Positions 1 to 11,515 of a DNA stretch of 64,000 nt are shown here, one piece after another. Origin of the DNA: Beverwykella pulmonaria (lineage: Eukaryota > Ascomycota > Dothideomycetes > Pleosporales > Melanommataceae). Position 1 is the first letter of the stretch. The number at the start of each line of letters is the position of its first letter. A program made the position numbers and the translations under genes. The notes under the pieces are model-generated. The model had not been told where the DNA came from. It saw nothing but the letters and a program-made list of their open reading frames with translations, and did no database searches. The DNA is taken from the NCBI GenBank assembly GCA_001599595.1, contig BCHH01000002.1:968390-1032389 (forward strand). The letters run 5' to 3'.

Positions 1-165
1 AGAACAAAAGTAGGTGGTATGTGGCGAAGCAGTCGAGCTTCATCCTAGAATCAACAACGTCGTTGGCACTCAGCGCATCTCGGAAGCTTCGCATGCATAC
101 AATATTGGGTCCCCGTTCGAGGGTGCCCTGGATACAGCCTTGGGGGTGGTTGGACATGCAGATAT

Positions 166-1760
166 TCAAGCCACGGCTGCGTCAGCCCAGTTGCTACTGC
201 CCACTCTGACACCACTAGTTATGTACGACTCCCCTTCAGAGTCGGAATCAAGGTCGGATCCGGTATCGAGGAGGGTGTACCGATTTGTGGTCGGTACTGC
301 TTTCATCGGCACGGACTGAGCAGGCGTCCCTACTCGCATATTCGGGCGCGGAAGCGGAGCAGCACATTCGTCCGGATACCAGTCGATACGAAGTCCCTTG
401 TACGCAGTGCGAGACATCATGCATGTCCGAGCAAATAGGGCATTGTGAATAGAATTGGTGGAAATATAGGCATCGCTGTTCTTAAAGTTGATCGACACCA
501 CAACGAGATTGTGAATGTGATCCAGGTGGTCCCGAATTTCATCCTCGGTGAGCTTTCCAGCTGCGCCCCGCACGACTAGGTTTCGACTAGCCCCATTTGC
601 AATCTTGTTGGACACATGAGACGGTACTTGGAACTGTCGGTCGTTCCAGCGAAACTCAAGCTAGCTCAGGTTAGCCGAGCCTTAAGCTTATCAACACTAC
701 ACTCACTCGTTTCGTATGCAGGTAAATGTCGTTGCGTTTGGCATAAGCTAAGAATTCATGAGCTCCATCAACGAACGAGATGGTGGCTGAACGGTCATTT
801 CGGAGGAAGATGTCCAGAAGTCTTCCCCCTCGTATAATGTCCACCAAGTCCTGGTGAGTTGCGCGATCGGAAAGATTGGTTATGAGGATGGTGCGCTGGT
901 CATGAGTCGAGACCCGTGGATTGGGCGATGTCTGGAAGTCGTCCTCTTTCGGGGAAGTATCAATGGACGAGTCAGGCCTGCCAAAGCTATAAACTCTGTT
1001 GGATGAATGCGGCTGAGGTCTGGGGTGAAGCGAGTCGCCAACCGCCGTATTGTCCGAGTCTGGCGAGGCCTCATATTGAGGCGGGGCCTTCACGGTGACA
1101 GGCACGGGCTTTGGCCTAACAAATTGCTCTTTCCACGTATTGCTATTGCACGCCGCTGGCGGTGCGTGTTCCTCGTGTGTGACCCCACTCTCGCCTGATA
1201 ACAGCGTGTCCAGGGTCTCCGGTGTCAGTCCGCCACGAAACAGTGCAGTTTTCAGCAAATCTACCGCCAGTCAGATACGTGGCATTAAGAAAATGCCTCG
1301 CTATTTCGATTTGGGAAGGAAGCACAGCAAAGTAGAGGTTGCGTACCGTACTCGCGCACTGTCTGGAGCTGTTGAGCCACAACAGTCAGCCATTGCACCA
1401 TAGTAAAGGTATATTCAAGATAGCAGCAGAGCCATGGGGTGATAAGGAGAGTGCTAGAGGGCTGCGAGGAACAGGAAAATGAAACGCCATACCAGGTACT
1501 CGTGCTCGGCCTTGGAGATGGTGACGTTACTAGAGAGGTTGGGAGCAATATCGAGTTCGTGATCAGAAGTATGCTATCATTCCCGTCAGTATGCATGATG
1601 CACATCGCCGGCGATTAGGGGTCGGTGACGTACAAATTCGGCGCTGTCGATTTGATCAGTAACCGTCGAGTGCACCACGAAGCTATCCAGACCATGGCTT
1701 TGACACTTACCGACGCAGCAGGGCTTCGAAGTAGGGTTTCCCTATAGTGACGGTCGCCAT
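166..1760 (-). CDS. RRM-type RNA-binding protein, six exons
   Basis: Spliced model of 403 aa with exons (descending) 1760-1711, 1643-1634, 1573-1493, 1368-1347, 1260-707 and 660-166. All phases agree and three introns carry a CTGAC branch site. The start is the first ATG of the chain (MATVTIGKPYFEALL), and the stop is at 166-168. The N-terminus contains NVTISKAEHEYL and LFRGGLTPETLDTLL. The middle is low complexity. An RRM follows, beginning RTILITNLSDRATHQDLVDI, with RNP1-like SATISFVDGAHEFLAYAKR, then a second conserved block with NLVVRGAAGKLTEDEIRDHL and a YKGLRIDWYPDECAAPLP segment. From family knowledge these are Pezizomycotina RNA-binding proteins of the Nrd1/Msa type, but I do not assign an ortholog. 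The role is probably post-transcriptional regulation. Exon 2 is only 10 nt. Confidence 0.82.
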
Positions 1761-2410
1761 GGTGGTTAGGAGAAGAGGACAAGTGCGAGGCAAGAGTCGC
1801 CTGTAGCGAGGAACAAGTGAAGAGAAGTAGGTGAACGACTGAAGGCTAATCTTGGCTGGCTATGGTGTGTTTTATCGACAAGGCCAGAGCTCCTACTAGC
1901 GCATCCACTCCCCTGGGAGGCGCGACCCTAGGCCGGTTCGTTCTGCACATCACACTCGTAGCCGCTCTCCACGGCGGCAGCAGCAGCCAGAATGCAAACA
2001 CTGCATATGTTCAACAAACCCTGGAAGCATCACAATCACCATAAAAGGCTCCGTGTCCACACGCACCCTTGCAGCGCTGGGGTTGGCCCTGCGGCACGGA
2101 TGAGATGCTTCCATGACCGTGCACTCCACCTCGTTGCCCTTATCTCTTGAATCAAGTGCAGCATACCCCTTTTTTGGATGCAGTACTTGCACTGATATAG
2201 AGAATAGCACAACGTATAGCACAGCGTGGAACCCATCATTTCTTTTAGTGTCGTCCTGATCTCGTTAGACCGCCAATATGATCACCATCGATTCCATGGA
2301 TTGATCCCTTCGCTTGCGCGACACATGACTTGGCGCCATTAGCGTTGGCCTAACGGCTCCTGCCGTGAGCCTTTCCAAACTCGCCTAACCGTCATCATGG
2401 TTTTCTGCTC
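1761..2410. other. Intergenic region between divergent genes
   Basis: This stretch lies between the RRM gene start (minus) and the BCS1 start (plus), so it should hold both promoters. Short open frames on both strands show no coding character. The BCS1 leader contains an upstream ATG at 2397 (see findings). Confidence 0.6.
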
Positions 2411-2459
2411 ATGGACTCCAACAACGCGCCTCTCGTCTTGCAGCATGGCCGCCAGCTAG
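2397..2459 (+). promoter_or_regulatory. Upstream ORF overlapping the BCS1 start
   Basis: An ATG at 2397 with A at -3 and G at +4 opens a 20-codon frame ending at TAG 2457-2459. It overlaps the BCS1 initiator at 2411 in a different frame. The BCS1 ATG has C at -3, so the upstream ATG has the better context. If it lies in the transcript, BCS1 would depend on leaky scanning. Confidence 0.4.
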
Positions 2460-3933
2460 CAAAGCACCCCTCGACAGAGGTTGGCGGCGATGGCTTCAGC
2501 TCGTACTTCTCGCACCTCACCGGAAATCCCTTCTTTACCGCCGTACGCCTGGTCCCGTTGTTCAATTAGAAATATGCTGACAACCGCCATAGGGCTTCAG
2601 CCTCGCTGCTCTTGCCGCCGCGGCACGGATAGGCCAGAAAGGCGTCCAACATGGTGCCTCGTTGCTGCGTCGCCGCATGCTAGTTGACCTCGAGATCACT
2701 CGCCACGACGAATCCTATCCGTGGCTGCTCCAATGGATGACTGCATTTCATAGGGCCCAACTCGCTGGCGCCCAACTATCCACCGGCGCAACCCCGACTG
2801 CAAAGAAGGGCGCAATCTCGAGACTCATCGCCCGCTATAATCCGCGCCTCCACCATCTCCAAGTGAGGACTTCCCAGCCCAAAAACGGCCCCGCCCATGC
2901 GGCACACTTCTCCTTCGTTCCGGGGCCTGGTCAGCATATCCTGCGCTACGGAGGATCGCTCATATTTGTCGACCGACAGCGGGAGAAGACCCTCAATACG
3001 GGCCACGAGCCGTTCGAAACGATCCGACTCACCACACTCTATGCCGATCGCGGCGTGTTCGAACAAATATTCGCTGAAGCTCACACGCTGTACTCTCAGC
3101 TGCAGGAAGGGAGGACAGTCATCTACAACGCCATGGGTTTTGAGTGGAAGCAGTTTGGAGATGCGAAACGGAAACGGCCCTTAGATTCTGTAGTCTTGGA
3201 GCGCGGCGTGAAGGAGAGGATCGCAGAAGACGTTCAAGCATTCCTTGCGGCGCGGACCTGGTACTTGGATCGTGGAATACCCTATCGGAGAGGATACCTG
3301 CTATATGGGCCTCCTGGAACGGGCAAGAGCTCTTTCATCCAGGCGTTAGCTGGACACTTGGATTTCGATATTGCCATTCTTAACGTCAGCGAGCGAGGCC
3401 TTACGGACGACAAGCTAAATCATCTTTTGCTGAAAGTTCCGCGGCGGACAATTGTGTTGTTGGAGGATGTCGATGTTGCATTCGCGAATCGGAGTAAACC
3501 CGGCGCAGATGGATATGCAAGTTCATCGGTCACGTTCTCAGGGCTGTTAAATGCCCTGGACGGTGTTGCTAGCGCAGAAGAGCGCATCATCTTCCTGACA
3601 ACTAATCACGTTGAAAGACTAGACGAGGCCCTTATTCGGCCTGGTCGCGTTGACATGACCGTTCGACTTGGCGAAGCTACCGAGTATCAGATCGAGCACC
3701 TCTGGGATCGATTCTACGCCGAATTTGATCCCAGTGGTGAAGGAAAGCGAAGATTCATGGCAAAGGTCAAGCAACTTGGCCTTATAAAGTCGGTGAGCAC
3801 CGCAGAGCTGCAGGGATTGTTTCTATATAATAAGGGCGATGTGGAGAGCGCCATTAAGATGGTGGAAGGTCTCACTACTGGTCACCACAATAATGGCGAG
3901 GCCCAAGTGGATATTCGCGGACACGTGCGGTGA
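2411..3933 (+). CDS. bcs1: BCS1-type mitochondrial AAA ATPase
   Basis: Two exons, 2411-2542 and 2593-3933, give 490 aa, normal for the family. The intron ends after a TGCTGAC branch site and joins NPFFTA to GFSLAALAAAARIGQKG in phase 0. Residues about 40-60 form the single N-terminal membrane segment, followed by the basic RRR stretch that serves as internal mitochondrial targeting signal in BCS1 proteins. The BCS1 N-domain follows, then the AAA module: Walker A GPPGTGKS at about 283-290, Walker B IVLLEDVD at about 331-338, and the RPGRVD region near 385. In yeast, Bcs1 translocates the folded Rieske protein across the inner membrane during complex III assembly. Filamentous fungi have several BCS1 paralogues, so this may not be the true ortholog, although the N-terminus fits it well. 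Confidence 0.88.
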
Positions 3934-4257
3934 TGGCCCCGCCAGTGCCCTGCATATGACGTACTCCCACTCTGTAACACTGCTGTATGAGTAATATCAA
4001 CATTGTACTGTGTATAAGATACTTTGAGACCATGCCAAAAAAATGCAGCATTTCCGCACCGCGAACCCAGCGCATGCACCAGAGTGATGATGATGTGCAT
4101 GCCGGACCGATCTCGGACTTCTCGCATCGCGGCAGTCTTGGCGGCTCAGCGGATCTAACCGTTATCTGATCTGATAAGTCACCCGCCCACGGAAGGCTGA
4201 CTCTCTAACCATTTCTAAAGCGTGTTGGGTACGCGCCCTTGCCGCCGGCTCATACAT
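3934..4257. other. Intergenic region, tandem genes
   Basis: This region holds the BCS1 3' end and the OPT promoter and leader. I see no gene in it. A direct TGATGATGATG stretch lies near 4085-4095. Confidence 0.5.
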
Positions 4258-7200
4258 ATGGACCGCCGCCGTTTGCAAGATCCTGAACCTAAATCCACAG
4301 CTTCCTCGTCCGTTACACGTGTTGGTACTTCTAGTGGTGGTGACCAAATATTCGCAGAGGTTGCAGGCAACTACGAGCTCCATGTCATCGAAAAAGCAAC
4401 GAGCTTAGCACCAGCCGATCCAAATCCTCATGACTGCGTCTACGAGACTGGACCTCCTCCCACCCCAGACCAGACGAACATGTCCCGCGCCCCGCTACTC
4501 GTGCGCTCGTCCCCGGCGCAGGGCACGGGTTCTTATGGTGGTCTCCCCATCATCTCGCTGAGCTCAAGCCCGGACTCTGACGATCATCATGTGACCTCTC
4601 TGCAACAACGAAGCAAGAAGAAGGGGAAGAGCAAGCTCAGACACAGCGAGCCATTCCATTCCCGGACCTCGCTGAGACGCAACAGTCATGACGACGCAAT
4701 CCAGAGTGAGCCTGTCCACACCTCGTCTCGCGCGCGGCGGCGCAGTACGAAGGATGAGGCAAGCAGCAGCAGGACGCTTGATGAGACGCTTGAAAGACAA
4801 GAAGAGCTAGGACTGGGGTCAAGATTCACCACCGCGACTGGTACCCCGCGCGTCTTTGAAAATCTGCATTCGTCATCTAGCAGCAGCCGCACTCAAGATC
4901 CTGATGATGAGGAAACATCCGAGAGCGAGGATCTGCATGAGATGAAGTCCAACACTCAGCCAGCGGACAATTCCCCTTACGCCCAGGTGCGCGCTTCGGT
5001 TGCCGCCACCGACGACCTCTCGCTATCAATCAACACCCCTCGCATGTGGGCGCTATCGATATTTTTCGCAATACTAGGCTCTTCCACGAATTTGTTTTTT
5101 TCTTTGAGATACCCCAGTGTTAGCATCACCCCCATAATTGCTCTTTTACTTGTTCATCCACTTGGTCTCTTATGGGACCAGGTCCTCAAAAGGTCAACGG
5201 ACCCTGTCGAGACGTTCATGAATGGGGCGATCCAGCATGATTCTATCTACCCAAATGGCAGCCGGGCCAATTCTGTGCATGGATCACAGGATTCGCAGCC
5301 GAAAGACACCTGGAGGCGACGGTTTCGGCTTTGGCTTGCGCGAGGTCGCTGGAATGAAAAGGAACATTGTTGCGTATACATCAGTAGTAATGTGTCGTTT
5401 GGGTTTGCATTTGCTACAGATGTTAGTATGCCACGTAATGCTGTTAACATCCACGCTAATGTCTGTTTAGGTCATCGTAGAGCAAACGAAGTTTTACAAT
5501 CAGGATCTAGGGGTCGTCTATCAGATCTTGCTTACCTTATCTACTCAGATTCTAGGCTATGCGCTTGCTGGCCTCACTCGCCAATATCTCGTCCGACCTA
5601 GTGGGATGATATGGCCGAGCACTTTGGTGTCCACAGCCATGTTCACTGCCCTACACAAAGATGAAAATAAGCCCGCTGATGGATGGACCGTCTCTCCGTC
5701 CAAGTTCTTCGTGAGAGTCTTCTACGGATCAGCTGCATTCTACTTCCTTCCTGGGCTTCTTTTCCCAGCATTGAGTTATTTCAGCGTCATCACCTGGTTT
5801 GCGCCCAAGAATGTCGTTGTTGCCAATCTCGTAAGTGACATGCTCGCGTTGAAATTTACATGTTGATTGTCGCAGTTTGGAATTGCATCGGGGCTCGGAT
5901 TGTTCCCAGTAACATTCGACTGGGCCCAAATTGCTTACATTGGCTCTCCCCTAGTCACACCTTTTTGGGCCGCTCTCAACATTCTCGGTGGTCTTGTCAT
6001 GGTCATGTGGGTCATGGCTCCGCTAATGTGTTTGTATCCTAACCTGCTACATATTGACATCTACTCACACTATTGCAGATTATACCAACGTCATGTTTTC
6101 TAGCTACATGCCGATACTGTCAGCTGCGGTTTTCGACAACAAAGGAAAGCCATACGATGTTAGCAAAATCTTAACCGAGAACTTTTTGTTCGACCAGCAT
6201 GCATATGAGAAGTACAGCCGCGTGTTCCTTCCCATCACGTATGTCCTGAGTTATGCGCTCCAGTTCGCAGCCCTGACAGCATTAATTTCGCACACCGCCC
6301 TGTGGCATGGGAAAGACATCTTAAGGCAAGGGCGTCGATCGTGGGCCGAGATCCGAAGAAACCCAGGAGTAGATTACGAGCCTTTATCAGCCGATTCGGA
6401 CGGAATAGTCCGCCCTTCGTCACCGAGATTGTACAGAGTGAGCACTACATCTGAGCCAGAGCTTGAAGATCTGCTCAATGCAGAGGATGTCCACAATCGT
6501 CTAATGCGACGATATGACGATGTTCCCATTCTCTGGTATATTATGACAGGTTTGAGCATGACTGCTATCGGAATCTTCGTTGTCGAGTACTATCCCGTCC
6601 ATCTCCCGTGGTACGGCCTCATTCTAGCGCTCAGCATTGGCGCCATTCTTTTCATTCCTATTGGCATAGTTATGGCTATCACGAATCAGCAAAGCAGCCT
6701 CTACCTCATTTGCCAACTGATATGTGGGGCTGTATTCCCTGGCCGACCGGTGGCAAACATGGTTTTCACAACCTACGGTTACATCACGTCAACGCAAGGG
6801 CTTAAATTTTCCTCCGATCTCAAGCTCGGCCAATACATGAAGATCCCACCTAGGATTCTCTTCAACCTCCAGCTCTCCGCGACCATCATCTCCAGCCTCA
6901 CCCAGATCGGCGTGCTGAACTGGATGCTGGCTTTCATTCCTGGTATATGTACACCACAGGCCATCAATGGCTTCACTTGTCCGATCGCACGGGTCCACTT
7001 CAACGGAAGCATACTCTGGGGGGTTGTCGGCCCAAAACGGTTCTTTGGTCCCGGCGCCCTATACCGCCCTCTAATATGGGCCTTCCTTGTTGGTGCCGTC
7101 GCACCAATCGGATTATGGCTTTTAGCACGACACAACCGGAAATCCATATTACGCAAAGTCAACCTTGCCGTTGTGTTCGGCAGCTTGAGTTGGATTCCGC

Positions 7201-7557
7201 CAGCCACGGGTCTCAATTTCTCCGTCTGGGCAATTGTGTGCTACATCTTCAACTACGAAATTCGGAATCGCAGGAAGGCGTGGTGGAGGAAATATAATAT
7301 GACGCTGAGTGCAGCGCTGGACTCGGGTCTTGCTGTTAGTGTCGTGGTGATTTTCTTCGGGGTTGTATTTCCGGGGTGGATGAGTGGATTTAAGTGGTGG
7401 GGGACAGAGATTTATAAACAGGTACATTGCGGACATCCGAGACATTTCCCTCGTAATCAAAACGAATCGCTAATGCTAGTTATAGGGGTGTGATTGGAGA
7501 GCCTGTCCGTACAAGACTGTACCCGAGGGCGAGGTGTTCGGACCACACAAGTGGTGA
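4258..7557 (+). CDS. OPT-family oligopeptide transporter
   Basis: Five exons (4258-5421, 5471-5830, 5876-6029, 6079-7421, 7486-7557) give 1030 aa in continuous frame. The start is the first ATG (MDRRRLQDPEPK). About 260 N-terminal residues are hydrophilic and Ser/Arg/acidic-rich, longer than the usual OPT leader. Many membrane segments follow, the first at MWALSIFFAILGSSTNLFF. Family hallmarks include LMYYTNVMFSSYMPI, created across the third intron, the GYITSTQGLKFSSDLKLGQYMKIPPR region, and the C-terminal GCDWRACPYKTVP...FGPHKW reached only through the last intron. OPT proteins import small peptides, or metal chelates in the YSL branch, by proton symport at the plasma membrane or endomembranes. 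The terminal CDW...CPY motif fits the peptide-type fungal OPTs. The substrate cannot be read from the sequence. Confidence 0.9.
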
Positions 7558-8494
7558 TGTTGTAACGATATTGAAGATGAAGATGATGTTGGCGTTTGCA
7601 TTGAGTCACGGATTTAACCCTCAGCATATAAAGATACGCGCATTTTTGGATACTATTAGAGAAACATACTTGGTGTTGAGGCAAATTGTGGATATTGAAT
7701 AATGCATACATCTGCATGAGGATGAGACACCCTTTCACCGGCGGGTAACATGCTGAAATGTAACTGTATCGGAGTCTGAAAGCCTTTTATCTTTCCAACA
7801 GAGAGTTTGCTATGGGTTCGTCCAGGATATGGATGTTGTGCACAAGCCCGTTTGTGGTAGGTTACGATGTGGGAAGACACAGACGGGTAGGACGAGAGTA
7901 CAGGTAGCACTATGATTTTGCAATCGTGGTTGGAACCTTGGACCGTCCTATCATTTACCCAATGTATGTAATTATGAGCGATGTTGAATCATCATTCCCC
8001 TCTACAGCTGTCTACTCGCGAGGTTATCGTCTCTGTCTCTTGTGTCTTACCGAGGCAGCCAAATCTCTCCCGTGGAATACTAAGAAAGGGTGCAATTATA
8101 AGCTTTTCTATACGGGTTTTCGTGCAGATTTTCTGCATCTTAGGGCAGTCTTGGTGCTGGGCGTGAAATGTTTCGGGCAGCTTCGGTAATTTCTGGGTGA
8201 GTGCAACTAGACGATTTGTAAAGCCATTTCCCGAAGAGAGCAGAAATGTGGACTTATGTTCTGCTAGTTAGGAATGATGTGCCTGCCGGAAAGAAGCGAA
8301 GAAAGTCGAGGTTCCGTCATATCTGTCAAAGGGACTTGCGCGCTGGTTGGACGGGAACAGTATCTGAATAGAGTATTCAAAATGGCTTGTTATGAGATTG
8401 GCATATTTGGCCTTTATATTGCGTGGAAAAGCCTTATAACTAGTGCTGTGTGTTGTGGAGTGATGTTGAAACATTGACACTCGCCTTCATCAAC
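7558..8494. other. Intergenic region between convergent genes
   Basis: The OPT (plus) and MFS (minus) genes converge here, so the stretch should hold two 3' ends. Short open frames have no recognisable product. I see no RNA gene or repeat. Confidence 0.5.
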
Positions 8495-10798
8495 CTAGTA
8501 CGTGTACCTAAACCCTTCCATATCCTCGATTACAATCTCTCCGCGATCAGCCTTCTTGTTCTGGCGCAAGAAATGCCATACCATGATCATTGTAGAAAGG
8601 ATTAAATAGAATTGCGCGCCCTGCACTTAGTATTACCCCAAGACTGTCCAGAAAAGATGATGAGGTAGGGCACTCACAGTTACTGCCCAGAGACCTGTCC
8701 TGTACAGCGGAGCTTCTTTCTGCATGAACACTGTACTCGCATAAATGCCACCGATGGCACCGAAGGCTACTTGAAGACCGGACGCAACCCTAGACGACTA
8801 TCAGCTTCCTGATCCCCTGAACTCGAACCAAAATTAAGGACTTACATCCGCAAACTCTGTCCCCGAATATTATTAGCCTGCCACGCCAAACAGGTAGGAA
8901 TATTTGCATTAGCGCCTGCCAATCCCATAAAAACCCCAAAATACCTAGCCCCATTGTGTTTCGCGTATGCGATAATCATTAACCCTACCAGTCCGATAAC
9001 GGCCTGCATCATGATCCAGGGCGCGCGCATTCGGGTCCGGTCTGCGAGGTAGGAAACTAAGAGGACCCAGGGAACGGCGGCGACGGCCGGAGGTGCAGAG
9101 AGCAGAAACGTCATGCCGGTGGAGTAGCCCATACCTTTAAGGATTATCGGGATGAAGAATGCAAGGGCGTAGACGATGGCTGTTACGGAGAAGAATTGGA
9201 GGGCACTGTGCCGTTAGTTACCACCCTACATTCCAATCCGCATAGGAAATGGAAAGGGAAAAAACGTACAAAAACCAAAGTTCCCACCGGCCGCAAACCC
9301 TGAAAAACTTCCGCGCCGTCAGCTCGTCATACTCAGCGTCCTGTCTATCCCGATTCAATTTCCCCTGTATGGCTAGTACTTCGTCGGCGTTGAGGAACGG
9401 ACGTCGAGACTCGTGTAATTTGTCCGGGAAGTCGACGATGAGGATGCGGCCGAGGACTGAGAGGCCAATGGTCATGGCGCCGTTGATGATGAATATCCTA
9501 CATTTGGGTCGTGTTAAAGTTAAGACCGAAGGAGACTGAGAATGAGGGGGAGGAACGGACGAACCATCGCCAACCTAGGTATCCATGCTTGCCATTCAAC
9601 TGCATAATGCCGTATGCGAGGACGCTCCCAAAACCATTGGCGAAGATGTTGATACTATAGAAAGCTGCGAGACTGCATCATATATATATCAGCACCTTGG
9701 GAGTATTGACTCTGGAGTGGGAATGTACGGACCGCTTCTGCACTTCGTATCTCGTGTACCAACATGAAATTAGATAGACACAGCCGGGAAAGAAGCCTAT
9801 TGGATGTTACTGCTTGTGAAATATACTGGAGTTTACGTGATCATACCGGCTTCGAAGAGGCCAAGCAACAGTCTACACACCACGATATCCTACACTCAGC
9901 AATCAGCACACGTCGCATCTCCATCACATTCAATCTCCACATGCCGTCCATTTATGTGTAAATCCAGCTCCTAAACATATCAGTTAGCCATTAATCCTGC
10001 CCCCTTTTATCTCATGATCACGTACCTAAAATCACAACCCCCCAAGCAAAGCACAAGAAACTCAACCAATTCGCCGCTCCCACCTTCCTCAGCACAATAT
10101 TACTGGGGATCTCAAAGAAGAAATAAGTGATGAAGAAGACGAGGAGAGCAATTGAGTACCGAGAGCCGATGTTGAAGCCGAGTTCGGCATCCATGCCGGC
10201 TATACGGGCTGCTGAAATCTGAAGAGGCTGTTAGTAGCTGGAATGAGGGTTAGGGTTGGTGGGAAGGGGCATTTACGTTGATGCGGTCGATGGCACTGAT
10301 GGCGTAGCAGGCTGGGGGTTGTTAGTGGATATGGGTAACAATAGAGAGTATGTATGTTCTCATGTTGAGATGTTGAAACTCCTTCTAGCGGACACGATGG
10401 GAGTAGAGTCTCCTTGCTGTAACTGCAGGCCCTTCTGACAGGTAAAACGGGGCAATTTACGGCTCGATTACTCCGCTTATCTGTATGCCAGCATCATGTC
10501 TGCAGGCACAAACATGTGGTTTGTCTAAAAAGAAAGAAAGGTAGCAACGTACCGCCGAGAATGGGTACAAGACGCCAGTCAGTCTTGCGGCTGTTTCGTT
10601 GTTAGAAGTAGTAGTATAGTTCGAATCAAAGAGCACTTACGTTGCCCTCTTCTCAACTTTCAACTGCACTTCACCAACCCCCTCCTCCACCTCCCTTCCT
10701 AGATTCACATCTTCGAGCGTTGCAACTTTCTCGATCTCAACAGCACCGGTCTTCTTCTCTACAACGACATCTTCGGTATATTGGCGCTGTGACATCAT
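8495..10798 (-). CDS. MFS permease, Dal5/allantoate-permease-like
   Basis: Twelve exons (descending): 10798-10641, 10590-10553, 10311-10277, 10218-10026, 9970-9945, 9889-9847, 9796-9733, 9672-9565, 9497-9270, 9205-8846, 8789-8678, 8620-8495. They give 496 aa with all phases consistent. The start is a double ATG (10798 or 10795). The anion:cation symporter family pattern is clear: DWRLVPILG before TM1, IDRINISAARIAGMDAELG, FFFEIPSNIVLRKVGAANW, CRLLLGLFEAGFFPGCVYLIS, WYTRYEVQKR, the GWRWIFIINGAMTI block, and NIRGQSLRMVASGLQVAFGAIGG. Relatives import allantoate, nicotinate, pantothenate or other carboxylates at the plasma membrane. The substrate is not assignable. One intron (9944-9890) must use a GC donor to keep the frame. 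Confidence 0.88.
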
Positions 10799-11515
10799 CA
10801 AACCGAGAATGAAAAAGTTGAGAAGTAAGTTGTAAATATGTGTAACATGAGTCCCAGCAGCGTGGTCAATCGTTCCAATTTAATTAACAACCCGTCCCCT
10901 TCTTTATACACGACTCCATTGCTATGCACCAAGATCCTTCATCTTGTCACCATTCACATCCCAAGCCATGCCCAAGCACTTGGCGTTCCCTCATTGGAGC
11001 ACCAGATTCTTGGATCTGTCTAGCGAGACCTTCCCCCGCATTTCGCCAACCATTGGTTTGTGGGGTAACACCACATGAATACGTACTATAAACTAATGAG
11101 TTAGGGGTTTGGGAGAAGTTTTGCTGGGGTCTCTACCACAGACACGATTCTCAGAAGATGACGCGCAGAACCGAGGTCTGGGGTTTGAAAGGATGGTGTT
11201 ATATGGCATTAAACTATGCCAATTCTCTTCGTTTATTTGATAGAGTGTGATTAGGGTTGGGACGGGTATTGGCTGGCGCTGAGAGATACTGGGCGGAGAG
11301 GCTTGGACTTGGAAGTGCCGAGGAGGGGGTTGGATTGCCTGTGATGGTAATTAGATGCAGGAATCAAAGATGGACTCAAAAAATATGCGAAAAGAACAGT
11401 GGCAGGTAAGAACAGTCTACCAAAGGATCAGACGTGAGACACACAGGAAAAGCCCATCGTTTACAACTTGTTCCCAGCCTTTACTTGATATCCTGGACCT
11501 CACAGATAGCGAGTC
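10799..11515. other. Intergenic region upstream of the MFS gene
   Basis: This is the promoter side of the MFS gene and the 3' side of the aldo/keto reductase, both on the minus strand. Several CCAAT/ATTGG motifs are visible, for example ATTGG near 10995 and 11053. I see no gene. Confidence 0.45.
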
